Counted from the first letter of the stretch, positions 7,864 through 17,346 are shown. The stretch: 64,000 bases of DNA from Methylobacterium sp. WSM2598 (GCF_000379105.1 NZ_KB900609.1:2468365-2532364), one strand, 5' to 3'. The notes: generated from the letters alone by a model not told the origin. Program-made: numbers and translations.

Positions 7864-8736
7864 TCAGCGGCGCGCCCGCGGCCGATGCGAGGCCTCCGCT
7901 CTCACCGGCGGGGGCGGATCGGACAACAACAGCTCGTTCGACGAACAGTAACTGAGCGTCCTCCACTCCGTCCTGAGTTCGACCCAGTTGCTCATCCCGG
8001 ATCCAGGATTGTTGGCGAAGCCCTGCACGAACTCCGCGGTCTCGTCGCGCCACCAATCCGCCCCGACATTCGCGATCAGGCCGAGGCGGGGATCGGTGAC
8101 GCGCAGGTCCATCTGCACGTAGACGCCGTCGACGGAACCGGCCGGGAAGGTCCCTCGCGTGACCGGCCAGAAGTGGTTGTTGGACCCCTCCGGCGGGGCG
8201 GCGAAGGAGACCGTTCCGTCCTCCCCGCGGCTGATCGGCATCGGGCCCGCGCCGCCCCCGGTGAAATCGGCTCTGAAGAACCCGCCCGCGATCGGGTCGG
8301 CCTCCGAGGCTTGAACCTGTCTCCAGGTCCTCTCGATCCGGTCGTGAACGTAGGTCCGCACGCGCGCGACCTCGACCTTGCCGTCGAAGCCGCCGAGGGA
8401 AGGCCTGCGCTTGTTCTGATAGACCTGTCCCCAGGCGGTGACCGCCGAGAAGCCCGGCGGAGGGGCCGGGCGGGCCTTCTGGACCCCCGCATACCAATCG
8501 TAGCTGATAGGGACGCCGGCGGGCTCGCCCTCGCTGTTCCCCTTGGAATTCTGCCGGAGCGCCTCGCTCATCGACAGGGCGGCGGCGGCGGTCGCGCCGG
8601 GCAGGGCCGCGGCGGCTGCGATCGCGAGCCACGCCGCGGCGCGCCGGCACCGCGCGCCGACGCGCCGCCGGAGGCCCGGCCACGGGCGCGGCGCCCGAGC
8701 GCGCCCCTCGCAGCCCGGAACGGCTTTCCTCGCCAT
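7864..8736 (-). CDS. Exported/anchored paralogue of the 26551 and 31223 proteins
   Basis: The 290-aa protein starts with an Arg-rich segment and a hydrophobic helix (about residues 33-55) consistent with a signal peptide or anchor. The rest aligns with the N-terminal ~220 residues of the proteins at 26551 and 31223. Shared blocks are L-x2-EALRQN, AWGQVYQ, IAGG-F-x2-DF, NHFWPVTRG, VYVQMDLRVTDP, NVGADWWRD and GFANNPGSGM-NW. It lacks their two C-terminal lectin-like modules. The function is unknown; it is codirectional with the downstream GT2 and Wzz-like genes and is presumably envelope or matrix related. Confidence 0.7.
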   Translation of the reverse strand: MARKAVPGCEGRARAPRPWPGLRRRVGARCRRAAAWLAIAAAAALPGATAAAALSMSEALRQNSKGNSEGEPAGVPISYDWYAGVQKARPAPPPGFSAVTAWGQVYQNKRRPSLGGFDGKVEVARVRTYVHDRIERTWRQVQASEADPIAGGFFRADFTGGGAGPMPISRGEDGTVSFAAPPEGSNNHFWPVTRGTFPAGSVDGVYVQMDLRVTDPRLGLIANVGADWWRDETAEFVQGFANNPGSGMSNWVELRTEWRTLSYCSSNELLLSDPPPPVRAEASHRPRARR

Positions 8737-8795
8737 GGTCCAACCTCCCGTGCCAGGTCACGAATGCCGCGAACCGCCCGTCCGCGCGGGCCGCC

Positions 8796-9812
8796 TCAGG
8801 CGGCCGCCTGCGCCCCGGGACGATGGCGTCTGAGGAAATCCGCCAGGAAGCCCGGACACATGACCTTGGCCACGAAGCCCGAGGCGTAGACCAAGTCGCG
8901 GGCGCCGAGGTCGCGCCGCAGGTTCCATCCGGCCCGCAACCGCGCGGCCCGCGCCTCGGCCAGGGTCGGGTCCGCCAGGGCCTGCAACCCCCGCCGCGCG
9001 AAGCACCGGCGCGCGTGGTCCTTGATGTCGCGGCGCAGCCGGTCGTCGGAGACGCGCTCATCCGCCACCGTCGACAACAGGTCGACGAGCTTCGCGCCGT
9101 CACGCAACCGCCGCTCGACGGCGAGGCGGGACGTCTCCGAGCCCGCATGGTAGGCGAACGTGGCGCAGGGCGCGTTGATGAAGCCGACCGCGTCGGCGAA
9201 CAGGAACGGCGCCCAGGCCGCCACATCGGCCATGTGGGGAAGCTCGGACGAGAAGCCGCCCCGCTCCCGCAGCAGGTCGGTGCGAAGGGCGACGCTGCAC
9301 ATCGTCACGGAGATGCTGTCGCTCAGGTATTCGAGGAGCAGGTCCGGCCCTCGGCAGATCCCCGTCGCCAGGGCGGCGCTCCGCCGCGCCGGACGCGTCC
9401 GCGCGCTCGCCAGCGAGTGCAGGTTGCTCAACCCGATGATCGCGGGGAGGCCGGGCGATTGCCGCACCAGCCGCGCGCAGCGCTCGAGGAAGTCCGGCTC
9501 GACCCGGTCGTCATCGCTCAGCACGACGGTGTACCGGCCCCTCGCCATGCTCAGGCAGGCGTTCCAGTTCGGAATGAGGCCGATGTTGCGCCCCTGCCGC
9601 ACGAACCTGAGGCGCGGATCCGCGACGTCCTCCAGCAGCCGCCCGGTCGCGTCGCTGGACGCGTTGTCCGACACGACGACCTCGAAATCGGGGAAGCGCT
9701 GCGCGAGGGCCGAGGCGAGGCAGTCCCGAAGCAGGTGCGCCCTGTTGAAGGTTGGGATCGCTATCGTGAACAACGGCGGAGCACCGTCCGACTGAGCGCG
9801 ATCACCCGACAT
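8796..9812 (-). CDS. Glycosyltransferase family 2 protein
   Basis: A GT-A fold enzyme of 338 aa. FTIAIPTFNRAHLLRDCL starts the nucleotide-binding half, VVVSDNASSDAT carries conserved Asp residues, and VLSDDDRVEPDF is the DxD-like metal and sugar-nucleotide site near residue 100. It transfers a sugar from an NDP-sugar to a lipid-linked acceptor in the cytoplasm during repeat-unit assembly; specificity is not visible. No membrane spans. It follows the Wzz-like gene (9883-11415) with a 70-bp gap, probably in the same transcript. Confidence 0.9.
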   Translation of the reverse strand: MSGDRAQSDGAPPLFTIAIPTFNRAHLLRDCLASALAQRFPDFEVVVSDNASSDATGRLLEDVADPRLRFVRQGRNIGLIPNWNACLSMARGRYTVVLSDDDRVEPDFLERCARLVRQSPGLPAIIGLSNLHSLASARTRPARRSAALATGICRGPDLLLEYLSDSISVTMCSVALRTDLLRERGGFSSELPHMADVAAWAPFLFADAVGFINAPCATFAYHAGSETSRLAVERRLRDGAKLVDLLSTVADERVSDDRLRRDIKDHARRCFARRGLQALADPTLAEARAARLRAGWNLRRDLGARDLVYASGFVAKVMCPGFLADFLRRHRPGAQAAA

Positions 9813-9882
9813 CCTGTCCTCCCTCTCAAGCCGGCGCCGCGCGACCGCGGACCATCACGCCGGCGGCGTCAGCGGGTCGCGA

Positions 9883-11415
9883 TCACTCCGCGGCGATCCG
9901 CCTGGGAAGCTGCCCGCTCCGCGCGGACAGAAGCAGCTGATCATCGACGTCGTCGTAGCTCTCGAAGCTGTCCATCTCCAGGAACACGGCGATGACGGAG
10001 CCGAGCACGAACCCGAAGGCCAGGGCGAGCAGCACCAGCTGCTGGACCTGCGGAAACAGCGGGGACGTCGGACGGTCCGCCTGCTGCACGACGCGGATGC
10101 TCGACAGCTGCGCCTTCTTCGCGCTGGCCGCGCTGATCTGCTCCTCCATCATGCGGTTTCCGTAGAAGTCGGCGGCGCTCGCCGCGCGGGCGAGCACCCG
10201 CTTGAGGCGCTCGTACTCCGCCTCTTTGTCGGTGATCGCCCTCAACTGGCCATTGACGGTCGTCAACTCCTTCTGCAGCAGCGCTTCGAGGCTGACCGCG
10301 CCGTTGAGATCGGAATTGAGCTTCAGGAGGTTGGCCATCGCGTCCTGGTAGACGCGGACGAGGAGCAGCGGCGGCGCCTCCTCGAAGGCCGGGATCGGGT
10401 CGCTCCCCTGCCCGGTCTTGGTGTCGCGCCCGCCGAGCCGGCCCACGATCGCCGACACGGTGCGGGACTGCGTGACCGGCTTCATGAGACTGAGCTGGTC
10501 GAGGATCGCCTGCTTCTGCCCCTTGCGGTCGACGATCGCGCCGCGCGTGGTGGCGATCAGCGCGTCGAGCTCGCTGGCCCGCTTCAGGAGCAGCGCCTTC
10601 TGCTCCGTCGTCGAGTAGATCGAGGCGGCGATCGAGAAGTTCTTCAGATCCGATGCGGCCTTGTGGGCCTCCTCCTCCAGCCGCTTGGCCTGCTGCTGAA
10701 AGAACTCGTCCGCCCCGGGGATCTGGACGAGGCTCGCCTGCACGGTCACCAGCGCCTCGGCGAGCGCGTTGACGAATTTGGGGGCGACTTCCGGGTCCGG
10801 GAAGCGGAACGAGATGCGCAGCAGGTCGGACCGCCCCTCCTGCCGCGCCGAGATGAGGTCGCGCAACCCCGCGACCGCCTCCGCCCGGACCTGGGCGGGG
10901 TCGCGCTTGCGCTGCCGCTTGGCGATGGTCTCGCGGACGAAGGCGCGGGCTTGCTCGACGAGGCCGCTCACCGGGCGGGCCGCCTCGAGGCTCAGCACGT
11001 AGGTCGAGGCGGCTTCGAGCCCGTTCAGCGCCGCGGCGGAGAGCCATGTCCGGAACTGACCCAGCAGCGTCGTGTCGCCCTTCATGGTCAGGCGCTGCAG
11101 TCCGACCTTGTCGAGCGCCTCCGAGATGACCTGGTCGGTGGACCCGATGCGGCCGATCGAGTCGAGGCGGGCGCTGAGGTCCACCGAATCGCCCAGCGTG
11201 CTCCCCGTGTTGTTCTTGTCCTTGATGCCCTGCCCGACGCGCACGAGCGTGTAGACCTCGTACCGCTCACCGACTGCCGAGTAATAGACGAACGCGGCCA
11301 ACGAGGTCGCGAAGATCGATACGACGATTATACTCTTACGGCGCCACAAAATGGAGGGAGTGCTAGCGAAAATGAGTCCAGGACTGTAGCGACGCGAATG
11401 CACATGAGTCTCCAT
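9883..11415 (-). CDS. Wzz/GumC-type polysaccharide co-polymerase without kinase domain
   Basis: The 510-aa protein has an N-terminal membrane span (about residues 28-48, KSIIVVSIFATSLAAFVYYS), a long periplasmic coiled-coil-rich region with many Glu/Lys/Gln (about residues 150-420) and a second span near residue 465 after the typical Pro-rich PTSPLFPQVQ. This is the chain-length-determinant/export architecture. The C-terminal BY-kinase with Walker motifs and Tyr tail is absent, and no separate kinase gene is in the window. It is divergent from rfbF and shares the intergenic TTGAC-N4-GTCAG box. Confidence 0.85.
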   Translation of the reverse strand: METHVHSRRYSPGLIFASTPSILWRRKSIIVVSIFATSLAAFVYYSAVGERYEVYTLVRVGQGIKDKNNTGSTLGDSVDLSARLDSIGRIGSTDQVISEALDKVGLQRLTMKGDTTLLGQFRTWLSAAALNGLEAASTYVLSLEAARPVSGLVEQARAFVRETIAKRQRKRDPAQVRAEAVAGLRDLISARQEGRSDLLRISFRFPDPEVAPKFVNALAEALVTVQASLVQIPGADEFFQQQAKRLEEEAHKAASDLKNFSIAASIYSTTEQKALLLKRASELDALIATTRGAIVDRKGQKQAILDQLSLMKPVTQSRTVSAIVGRLGGRDTKTGQGSDPIPAFEEAPPLLLVRVYQDAMANLLKLNSDLNGAVSLEALLQKELTTVNGQLRAITDKEAEYERLKRVLARAASAADFYGNRMMEEQISAASAKKAQLSSIRVVQQADRPTSPLFPQVQQLVLLALAFGFVLGSVIAVFLEMDSFESYDDVDDQLLLSARSGQLPRRIAAE

Positions 11416-11519
11416 TCAAAACGGCGTCCAGACACCTTCACGCGGGAGCTTCAACGGGCGCGCCGTCGAGGGGCGAGCCGAGACCCAGCCGAGGTCTACA
11501 TCCGATTGCCGGCGACGAG

Positions 11520-11533
11520 TTGACGTTCGTCAG
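11520..11533. promoter_or_regulatory. Candidate Crp/Fnr-type operator TTGACGTTCGTCAG
   Basis: A 14-bp near-perfect palindrome (one mismatch in the outer arm) between the divergent Wzz-like gene and rfbF. It is one of six TTGAC-N4-GTCAA sites in intergenic positions of the polysaccharide locus. Confidence 0.5.
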
Positions 11534-11640
11534 GTTCGTGCATCGCGGGACCAGTTACATCAGCATCACTGGCGTATCTCCGGCCGACAGCGCGACTCGG
11601 CCGCCGCATTGAGATCACCTCGCCAGGGATGGGGAAACAG

Positions 11641-12480
11641 ATGAAAGTTGTCATCCTTGCCGGTGGATACGGCACCCGCCTCAGTGAACACACCAGCGTC
11701 ATCCCCAAACCACTTGTCGAGATCGGCGGCAGGCCGATGCTTTGGCACATTATGAAGATTTATTCACATTATGGTCTCAACGATTTCGTGATCTGCTGCG
11801 GCTACAAGGGGAATGTGATCAAGGATTATTTCTTGAATTACGCCAAACATGACAGCGATTTCACCGTCGATCTTCGGAATGACGTGATCGAATGCCATCG
11901 AAAGCCGACGGAGCCGTGGCGGGTGACGCTGGTCGACACCGGCGAGAAGACGATGACGGGGGGCCGCCTGAAGCGCGTGCGCCCGCATCTCGGCAATTCG
12001 ACCTTCTGCCTGACCTACGGCGACGGGGTCGGGGACGTGAACATCTCCGAGTTGATCGCCTTCCACCACCAGCAGAGCGCGCTGGCGACCGTGACGGCGG
12101 TGCGGCAGCCCGGCCGGTTCGGAGCGATCAACCTGTCGGAGGATCGTCCGCGCGCCGCCGGCTTCCGCGAGAAGGACATGGCCGACGGTCAGATGATCAA
12201 CGGCGGCTTCTTCGTCGCGGAGCCGGAAGCCCTCGACACGATCGACGGCGACGGCACCAGCTGGGAGAACGAGCCGCTCGCGCGCCTCATCGCCATGGAC
12301 CAGCTCGCGGTCTATCGGCACCGCGGCTACTGGCAGAACATGGACACGCTCCGCGACAAGATGATCCTGCAGGAGCTCTGGGATCAGGGCAATCCGCCCT
12401 GGTGCATCTGGAACAAGCAGCGCCCGGCCTCCGCGCCAGCCGGTGCTTCGGAAGCGATCCACGCGGTCAGCGCGATCTAA
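11641..12480 (+). CDS. rfbF: Glucose-1-phosphate cytidylyltransferase
   Basis: It makes CDP-glucose from glucose-1-phosphate and CTP, the entry to CDP-deoxysugars. The nucleotidyltransferase signature is intact (ILAGGYGTRLSEHTSVIPKP, then VEIGGRPMLWHIMKIY), followed by RfbF-typical FVICCGYKG, LTYGDGVGDVN and YWQNMDTLRDK near the C-terminus. The ATG at 11641 matches the family start (MKVVILAGG) with GGGG upstream; ATG at 11629 is an alternative adding four residues. It is followed after 11 bp by an NDP-sugar SDR rather than the usual CDP-glucose 4,6-dehydratase. Confidence 0.93.
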   Translation: MKVVILAGGYGTRLSEHTSVIPKPLVEIGGRPMLWHIMKIYSHYGLNDFVICCGYKGNVIKDYFLNYAKHDSDFTVDLRNDVIECHRKPTEPWRVTLVDTGEKTMTGGRLKRVRPHLGNSTFCLTYGDGVGDVNISELIAFHHQQSALATVTAVRQPGRFGAINLSEDRPRAAGFREKDMADGQMINGGFFVAEPEALDTIDGDGTSWENEPLARLIAMDQLAVYRHRGYWQNMDTLRDKMILQELWDQGNPPWCIWNKQRPASAPAGASEAIHAVSAI

Positions 12481-12491
12481 AGGAGGCAGCA

Positions 12492-13550
12492 TTGCGTATT
12501 TTGTACACTGGGTCCGACGGCTATATCGGCGCCGTGCTTGGCCCGAAGCTGCTGGAGAGCGGGCACGACGTCGTCGGTCTGGATTCCGGGTTCTATCGGC
12601 GGGGATGGCTGTTCGACGACGGACGCACCCGGCCGATGGTGATCTCGAAGGACACCCGCCACGTGACGGTCGCGGACCTGACCGGCTTCGACGCGGTCGT
12701 GCATCTCGCCGAACTCTCCAACGACCCGCTCGGGGAGAACGATCCCGAGGTCACGATCGAGATCAACCACCGCGGCTCGGTCGAGCTCGCGCGCAAGTGC
12801 AAGCTCGCCGGCGTGCGCCGGTTCATCTACGCCTCGTCCTGCAGCGTGTACGGCGCGGCCGGCGCCGAGGCGCGGGTCGAAACGTCGGAGGTCAATCCCC
12901 AGACGGCCTACGCGCGCTGCAAGATCATGGTGGAGAACGACCTGCGCAGGCTCGCGGACGAGACCTTCACCCCGGTGTTCCTGCGCAACGCGACGGCCTT
13001 CGGGGCATCGCCGCGGCAGCGCTTCGACCTCGTCCTCAACAACCTCGCGGGCTTCGCGTTCACGACCGGCAAGATCCGCGTGATGAGCGACGGCAGCCCG
13101 TGCCGGCCCCTCGTCCACATCGAGGACATCTGCCAAGCCATCCTGTGCGCGCTCGAGGCCCCGCGCGAGAACGTCAGCGGCGAGGCGTTCAACGTCGGCG
13201 ACGACGATCAGAACTACACGATCCGGGAGATCGCCGAGATCGTCGGTCGCGTCTTCCAGAATTGTGAGGTCACCTTCGGACCGAGCGGACCCGACAGCCG
13301 GAGCTACCGCGTCTCCTTCGCGAAGATCGCGCAGCGCATGCCGCGCTTCCGGTGCCGCTGGAGCGCGGAGCGGGGCGCGCGGCAGCTGAAATCCGTGTTC
13401 GAGCGGATCCAGCTCGACGCGGCCACGTTCAACGCCTCGCCCTACACGCGGCTGTCGGAGCTGCGCAGCCTGCAGGTGACGGACCAGCTCGACGGGCATC
13501 TCCACTGGACGCAGCTGAAGGAACAGGCTTGGCCCGAGGCCGCCGAGTAG
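12492..13550 (+). CDS. NAD-dependent NDP-sugar epimerase/dehydratase (extended SDR)
   Basis: The Rossmann motif is GSDGYIG at the very N-terminus. SSCSVYG holds the catalytic Ser/Thr region, and the catalytic Tyr/Lys pair is Y-A-R-C-K in TAYARCKIMVEN (about residue 142). RPLVHIEDICQAI is the sugar-binding half. The start is a TTG at 12492, fixed by a perfect AGGAGG at 12481-12486 with 5-bp spacing. This places the GxxGxxG motif at the usual distance from the N-terminus. It is 352 aa and cotranscribed with rfbF. It probably acts on a CDP-sugar made from RfbF product; the exact reaction is not readable. Confidence 0.88.
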   Translation: MRILYTGSDGYIGAVLGPKLLESGHDVVGLDSGFYRRGWLFDDGRTRPMVISKDTRHVTVADLTGFDAVVHLAELSNDPLGENDPEVTIEINHRGSVELARKCKLAGVRRFIYASSCSVYGAAGAEARVETSEVNPQTAYARCKIMVENDLRRLADETFTPVFLRNATAFGASPRQRFDLVLNNLAGFAFTTGKIRVMSDGSPCRPLVHIEDICQAILCALEAPRENVSGEAFNVGDDDQNYTIREIAEIVGRVFQNCEVTFGPSGPDSRSYRVSFAKIAQRMPRFRCRWSAERGARQLKSVFERIQLDAATFNASPYTRLSELRSLQVTDQLDGHLHWTQLKEQAWPEAAE

Positions 13551-13785
13551 GCGCCGGCCGCGCCGGATCCGGGCCGGGCGACGCGGCCCGGCCGCCGGGG
13601 CCGGGCCGCGCGGCGGCTGCCGGTCGGTGCCCCTTCGGCGCGGCGCGGCGTCGCGGCCAGCGGGCGCCCGGTCGGCCCCGTCGGCCGGACGGGCCGGCCC
13701 CGGTTCCCGGTCGGGCGGTCCGTCGCCCGCCCCTCCCGATCGTCCTCACGCGCGGATTGTCTCGCGGCTCGCAGAGGTGCACTGC

Positions 13786-15123
13786 ATGTCCAGGTCAGGT
13801 CTTCGCCTGCTCTCGGTGAACAACTACTTCTACCGCCGCGGCGGGGCCGACGTCGTCTTTCTCGAGCAGAACGAGTTGTTCGAGGCGGCGGGTTGGGAGG
13901 TTGCGCCCTTCGCGATGCAGCATCCTCAGAATCTGCCCACCCCATGGGCGTCGTACTTCGTGGACGAGATCGAGCTCGGACGCCGTTACGGGGTGGGGCG
14001 GAGCATCACGAATGCCGGCCGCGTGATGTATTCCCTGCAGGCCCGGTCCCGGCTGGCGAAGCTGCTCGATCGGTTCCGGCCGGACATCGCCCACATCCAC
14101 AACATCTACCACCATCTCTCGCCCTCGATCCTGCCGCTGATGCGGGCCCGGGGGATCCCGATCGTGATGTCGGTGCACGACATGAAGCTGGTCTGCCCCG
14201 CCTACACGGCGTTCCGCGACGGCCAGGTCTGCCGCGCATGCCAGGGCGCGAAACTGTACAATGCCGTGCGCTACCGCTGCCTCAAGGGGTCTCGCCTGCT
14301 CTCCGGCTTCGTCGCGCTCGAAACCTCCCTGCATCGGCTGCTGGGCCTCTACGCGTCGAACGTGAGCCGCTTCGTCGTACCCAGTCGCTACTACCGCGAC
14401 ATACTGTTGGAGGCGGGCTGGCCGAGCGAGAAGGTCGCCCACGTTCCGAACTTCGTCGATCCGTCCCACTACGACCCGTCCCCCGAGATCGGCGACCGGT
14501 TCGTCTATTTCGGGCGCCTCGACCGGCTCAAGGGCATCGAGACGCTGCTGCGCGCGGCGGCGCAGGCCGGCGTTCCGCTGACCCTGGCGGGGCGCGGCCC
14601 CGACGAGGACAGCTTCCGGCAACTCGCCGAGTCGCTCGGCAGCGACGTGCACTTCGCCGGTCACCTCGACCGGCCGGGCCTGGCCGCCCTCCTGCGGACC
14701 GCGCGCGCGGCCGTGCTGCCGTCCGTGTGGAACGAGAATGCCCCGGTCTCCGTGCTGGAGGCCTACGCGGCGGGCCGGCCCGTCATCGCCAGCCGGATCG
14801 CGGGCATCCCCGAACTGATCCGGGAGGGCGAGACGGGCGTGCTCGTGCCGCCCGGCAACGTCGCGGCGCTCGCCGACGCCCTGTCGGATTTCGCCGCGAT
14901 GCCGCCGGGACGGGTCGCCGCGCTGGGCGCCGCGGCGCGCGCCTGGGCGGCCCGCGACTTCTCGCCCGAGGCCTACCGGTCGCGCGTGCTCGGCCTCTAC
15001 GCCGAGCTCGGTGTCAGCGAGGGGACGGGAGCCCGGGGGGCCTCCAGTGAGGCGGGTCCCGGCCAGGGCCACGGCCTCGCCGGCGCGGGCTCAGCATCGT
15101 TCGCCGGAGGGGTCGCCGGCTAA
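13786..15123 (+). CDS. Glycosyltransferase family 4 protein
   Basis: A GT-B fold enzyme of 445 aa. The N-terminal half has VNNYFYRRGGADVVFL, the usual Gly-rich loop, and PDIAHIHNIYHH. The C-terminal half has FVYFGRLDRLKGIETLL, LAGRGPDEDSF and the E-x7-E type motif NENAPVSVLEAYAAGRPV. It is a retaining sugar transferase for repeat-unit assembly in the cytoplasm. The ATG at 13786 follows AGAGG. The last ~40 residues (Gly/Ala/Ser-rich) are beyond the family fold and are encoded partly by a 30-bp tandem repeat that supplies the stop codon. Confidence 0.9.
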   Translation: MSRSGLRLLSVNNYFYRRGGADVVFLEQNELFEAAGWEVAPFAMQHPQNLPTPWASYFVDEIELGRRYGVGRSITNAGRVMYSLQARSRLAKLLDRFRPDIAHIHNIYHHLSPSILPLMRARGIPIVMSVHDMKLVCPAYTAFRDGQVCRACQGAKLYNAVRYRCLKGSRLLSGFVALETSLHRLLGLYASNVSRFVVPSRYYRDILLEAGWPSEKVAHVPNFVDPSHYDPSPEIGDRFVYFGRLDRLKGIETLLRAAAQAGVPLTLAGRGPDEDSFRQLAESLGSDVHFAGHLDRPGLAALLRTARAAVLPSVWNENAPVSVLEAYAAGRPVIASRIAGIPELIREGETGVLVPPGNVAALADALSDFAAMPPGRVAALGAAARAWAARDFSPEAYRSRVLGLYAELGVSEGTGARGASSEAGPGQGHGLAGAGSASFAGGVAG

Positions 15124-15147
15124 GCATCATTCGCCGAAGGGGTCACC
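15088..15147 (+). repeat. 30-bp tandem repeat, two units
   Basis: Units 15088-15117 and 15118-15147 share 26 of 30 positions (GGCTCAGCATCGTTCGCCGG type). The second unit changes TCA to TAA, which is the stop codon of the GT4 gene. Copy-number change would alter the C-terminus of that protein. Confidence 0.7.
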
Positions 15148-15182
15148 GGTTCGGCGGCGAGGAATGATGCGAAAGCAAGAGG

Positions 15183-15277
15183 CTCAGCAGAATCGCAGGG
15201 CGCTATTCTGCTGAGGCCGCGACAATGATGCGGGAGGAGGACGCTGAGCAGACGTGCCGCAGGCGACTCTGCTCAGC
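15183..15277 (+). terminator. Two successive hairpins between the GT4 and flippase genes
   Basis: Hairpin 1 has CTCAGCAGAAT (15183-15193) pairing with ATTCTGCTGAG (15205-15215). Hairpin 2 has GCTGAGCAGA (15243-15252) pairing with TCTGCTCAGC (15268-15277). Both use the same CAGCAGA/TCTGCTG core, so arms of one could also pair with the other. No U tract follows. A termination or mRNA-processing role is inferred. Confidence 0.45.
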
Positions 15278-15455
15278 CCGGCCCGATGCGGGCGAGGCCG
15301 GGCCCGCCGCGGGCGGCTGTCCCGATGAGCGGCTGGACGAACCGGCCGGCGCGGCGCCGCCTCCAGGCCTCGCTTCGGCGCGACAGCCCTCGACCTCGGC
15401 AACGACGATCCTCGGAGGATTCAGACGTGTATCGGCGGGCAGAAGGGCTTCTTTG

Positions 15456-16691
15456 ATGGATCGATACGCGGTCGCAGTCCGCTGCCTCCTCCTGAGCATG
15501 AGGTGCATGATCCTCGTCTGCAAATTCGGGCTCGCGTTCTTCATCGGGAAGTACCTCGACCTCGCCTCCCTGGGGATCTTCGGCCTCGCCGCGGGCGCGG
15601 CCTCGTTCGGCCCGATCGTCTTCGGACTGGGCCTGATCCAGGTGATCATGCGGGACGCGGTCACGCTCTCGCTCGAGCGCGTGGTCGAACGCGTGCTGGC
15701 GTACTGGTGCCTGGTGGCTCTCCTCTACGGCGTGATCCTCGTCGCGGCTGTCCTGACGACGGTCGCGACCGGCGCGCCCTGGCTCGTCGTTCTCGTCTGC
15801 GGGATCGTCGTGTTCGAGCATCTGGGGAACGACATCGTCCAGCTCTACTCGTACCGCGAGCAACCCCTGTGGGCGAACGGCAACGCGTTCATCCGGGGCG
15901 GCTTGTGGATCATGGTGTACGTGCCGGTCGCGCTGCTGTTTCCATCGTTTCGCTCGCTGTCCTGCGTGCTCGGCTTCTGGCTGGCCGGCAGCGCGCTGGC
16001 CTTCGTCATCTTCCTGCTGGCGACGCGCGACTGGCCGTGGCGGACGGCCCTGAGCGGCGAGCTGACGCCGGCCTGGATGAAGGCGACGATCAGGCGCTCG
16101 CTCGTGATCTACGTCAGCGATCTCAGCTTCGCGGCGAGCCAGCAGATCGACCGCTACGTGGTGACCGCCTTCCTGGGGCTGCGCCTCGCGGGAGTGTACT
16201 TTCTCTACTGGTCGGCCGCGAACGCGGTCAGCAATCTCGTGAGCGTCTCCGTGCTGCAGATCGAGCGGCCGCGCCTGATCAAGGCGTTCCACGAGGGCGT
16301 CGCGCAGCACCGCCGGCTCGTCCGCTCGGTGATGCGGGTGACCGTCCTCTCCTCGCTGGGCTTCAGCCTGATCGTCGTCTGCGGCGTCCTGCTGTTCCTG
16401 CCGCTCATGAAGCAGCAGGCCGTGACGCAGTACCCGGGGGCGCTCGCCCTGATCATGGCCGGGATCATCGTGAGAAACATCGCCGACGTCGGCGCGATGG
16501 GGCTGTTCACGGCCCACCGGGACGGCATCACCACCGTGACGAATTGCGCCGCCGTGCTGGGCCTGCTGGCGAGCCAAGTCATCCTGCTGCCGGTCGCGGG
16601 CCTCTACGGCGCCGGGGCCGCGATCCTGATCGCCTTCGGTGCGGTCTCGATCCAGCGCCACGTCCTGTTGTTCGGCGGCAGAGCCCCCTGA
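15456..16691 (+). CDS. Polysaccharide flippase (Wzx/oligosaccharide transporter type)
   Basis: The 411-aa hydrophobic protein has about ten to twelve membrane spans distributed across its whole length and few charged loops. Its opening span pattern (CKFGLAFFIGKYLDLASLGIFGL) and the middle FAASQQIDRYVVTAFLGLRLAGVYFLYWS are typical of polysaccharide-biosynthesis flippases. It would move lipid-linked repeat units across the inner membrane. The ATG at 15456 follows AGAAGGG; the frame extends further upstream but only through hairpin sequence. It pairs functionally with the Wzy-like polymerase at 33644. Confidence 0.8.
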   Translation: MDRYAVAVRCLLLSMRCMILVCKFGLAFFIGKYLDLASLGIFGLAAGAASFGPIVFGLGLIQVIMRDAVTLSLERVVERVLAYWCLVALLYGVILVAAVLTTVATGAPWLVVLVCGIVVFEHLGNDIVQLYSYREQPLWANGNAFIRGGLWIMVYVPVALLFPSFRSLSCVLGFWLAGSALAFVIFLLATRDWPWRTALSGELTPAWMKATIRRSLVIYVSDLSFAASQQIDRYVVTAFLGLRLAGVYFLYWSAANAVSNLVSVSVLQIERPRLIKAFHEGVAQHRRLVRSVMRVTVLSSLGFSLIVVCGVLLFLPLMKQQAVTQYPGALALIMAGIIVRNIADVGAMGLFTAHRDGITTVTNCAAVLGLLASQVILLPVAGLYGAGAAILIAFGAVSIQRHVLLFGGRAP

Positions 16692-17346
16692 GCACGGCCG
16701 CTCCGCCCCGCCCGGGCGATCGCGGGAGCGCCCCGCGGGCGGATGCCCGATCGCTCCCTGCCGCGGTCTGCGCCGCGCGCAGCCCCTTCCCGGCGCGGCA
16801 GCACGCAATCCGGGCCCGCCGGGCGGTCGGACCGGGCGGTGCGCCGGGGGCTGCACCGGAGAGCCGGGCGCGCTTCGGCCAAGGGCGGCCCGCGACGGAC
16901 GCGCCGGAATCGTCCGCCGGGGCCTCGGCGGGCACGGCAGCCCTCGCCGGTGACGGCCCGGGGGGCGTCGTCGCGCCGGACCGGCCGGGATTCTCGACGG
17001 GGTCGTGCCGGGCGAGGCGCGCGCCCTCCGGCCTGGCGGCCCGGCCGGCGCACCGCCTCGGCAGGTCTCCCAGAGCTCGATCTTCGCCGGAAGCGCCTCG
17101 GCGCGGCTGGCGGCGGGGCCGGGTGCCCCGCCGCCAGCAGCGCGACGCGATGATCGTCCCCGCTCCGTCCTGACCTCGACCCGGCCGATACGGTCCCGGC
17201 GCGGAGGGGAAGCCGAGCCCGCCCCCGCGGACGGGCGCAACCGGGAGGAGGCGTGCCGCCGAGCCGCCGCTCCGCCCGTGCGCGGCGCGCCGAGGCCGTG
17301 CGCCGCCGACCGGCGCCGGCCGGACCGCTTTGCCCCGGCCGCGATC
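16692..17346. other. Gene-free, extremely GC-rich stretch
   Basis: Open frames exist on both strands but are all arginine/proline/alanine-rich with no domain, start context or length stability, as expected by chance at this GC content. No repeat, operator box or RNA structure was recognised. Confidence 0.5.

Noticed and set aside
15273..17240. Long minus-strand frame opposite the flippase
   Set aside because: Its translation is charged and low-complexity, the complement of hydrophobic codons; the plus-strand flippase explains the region.
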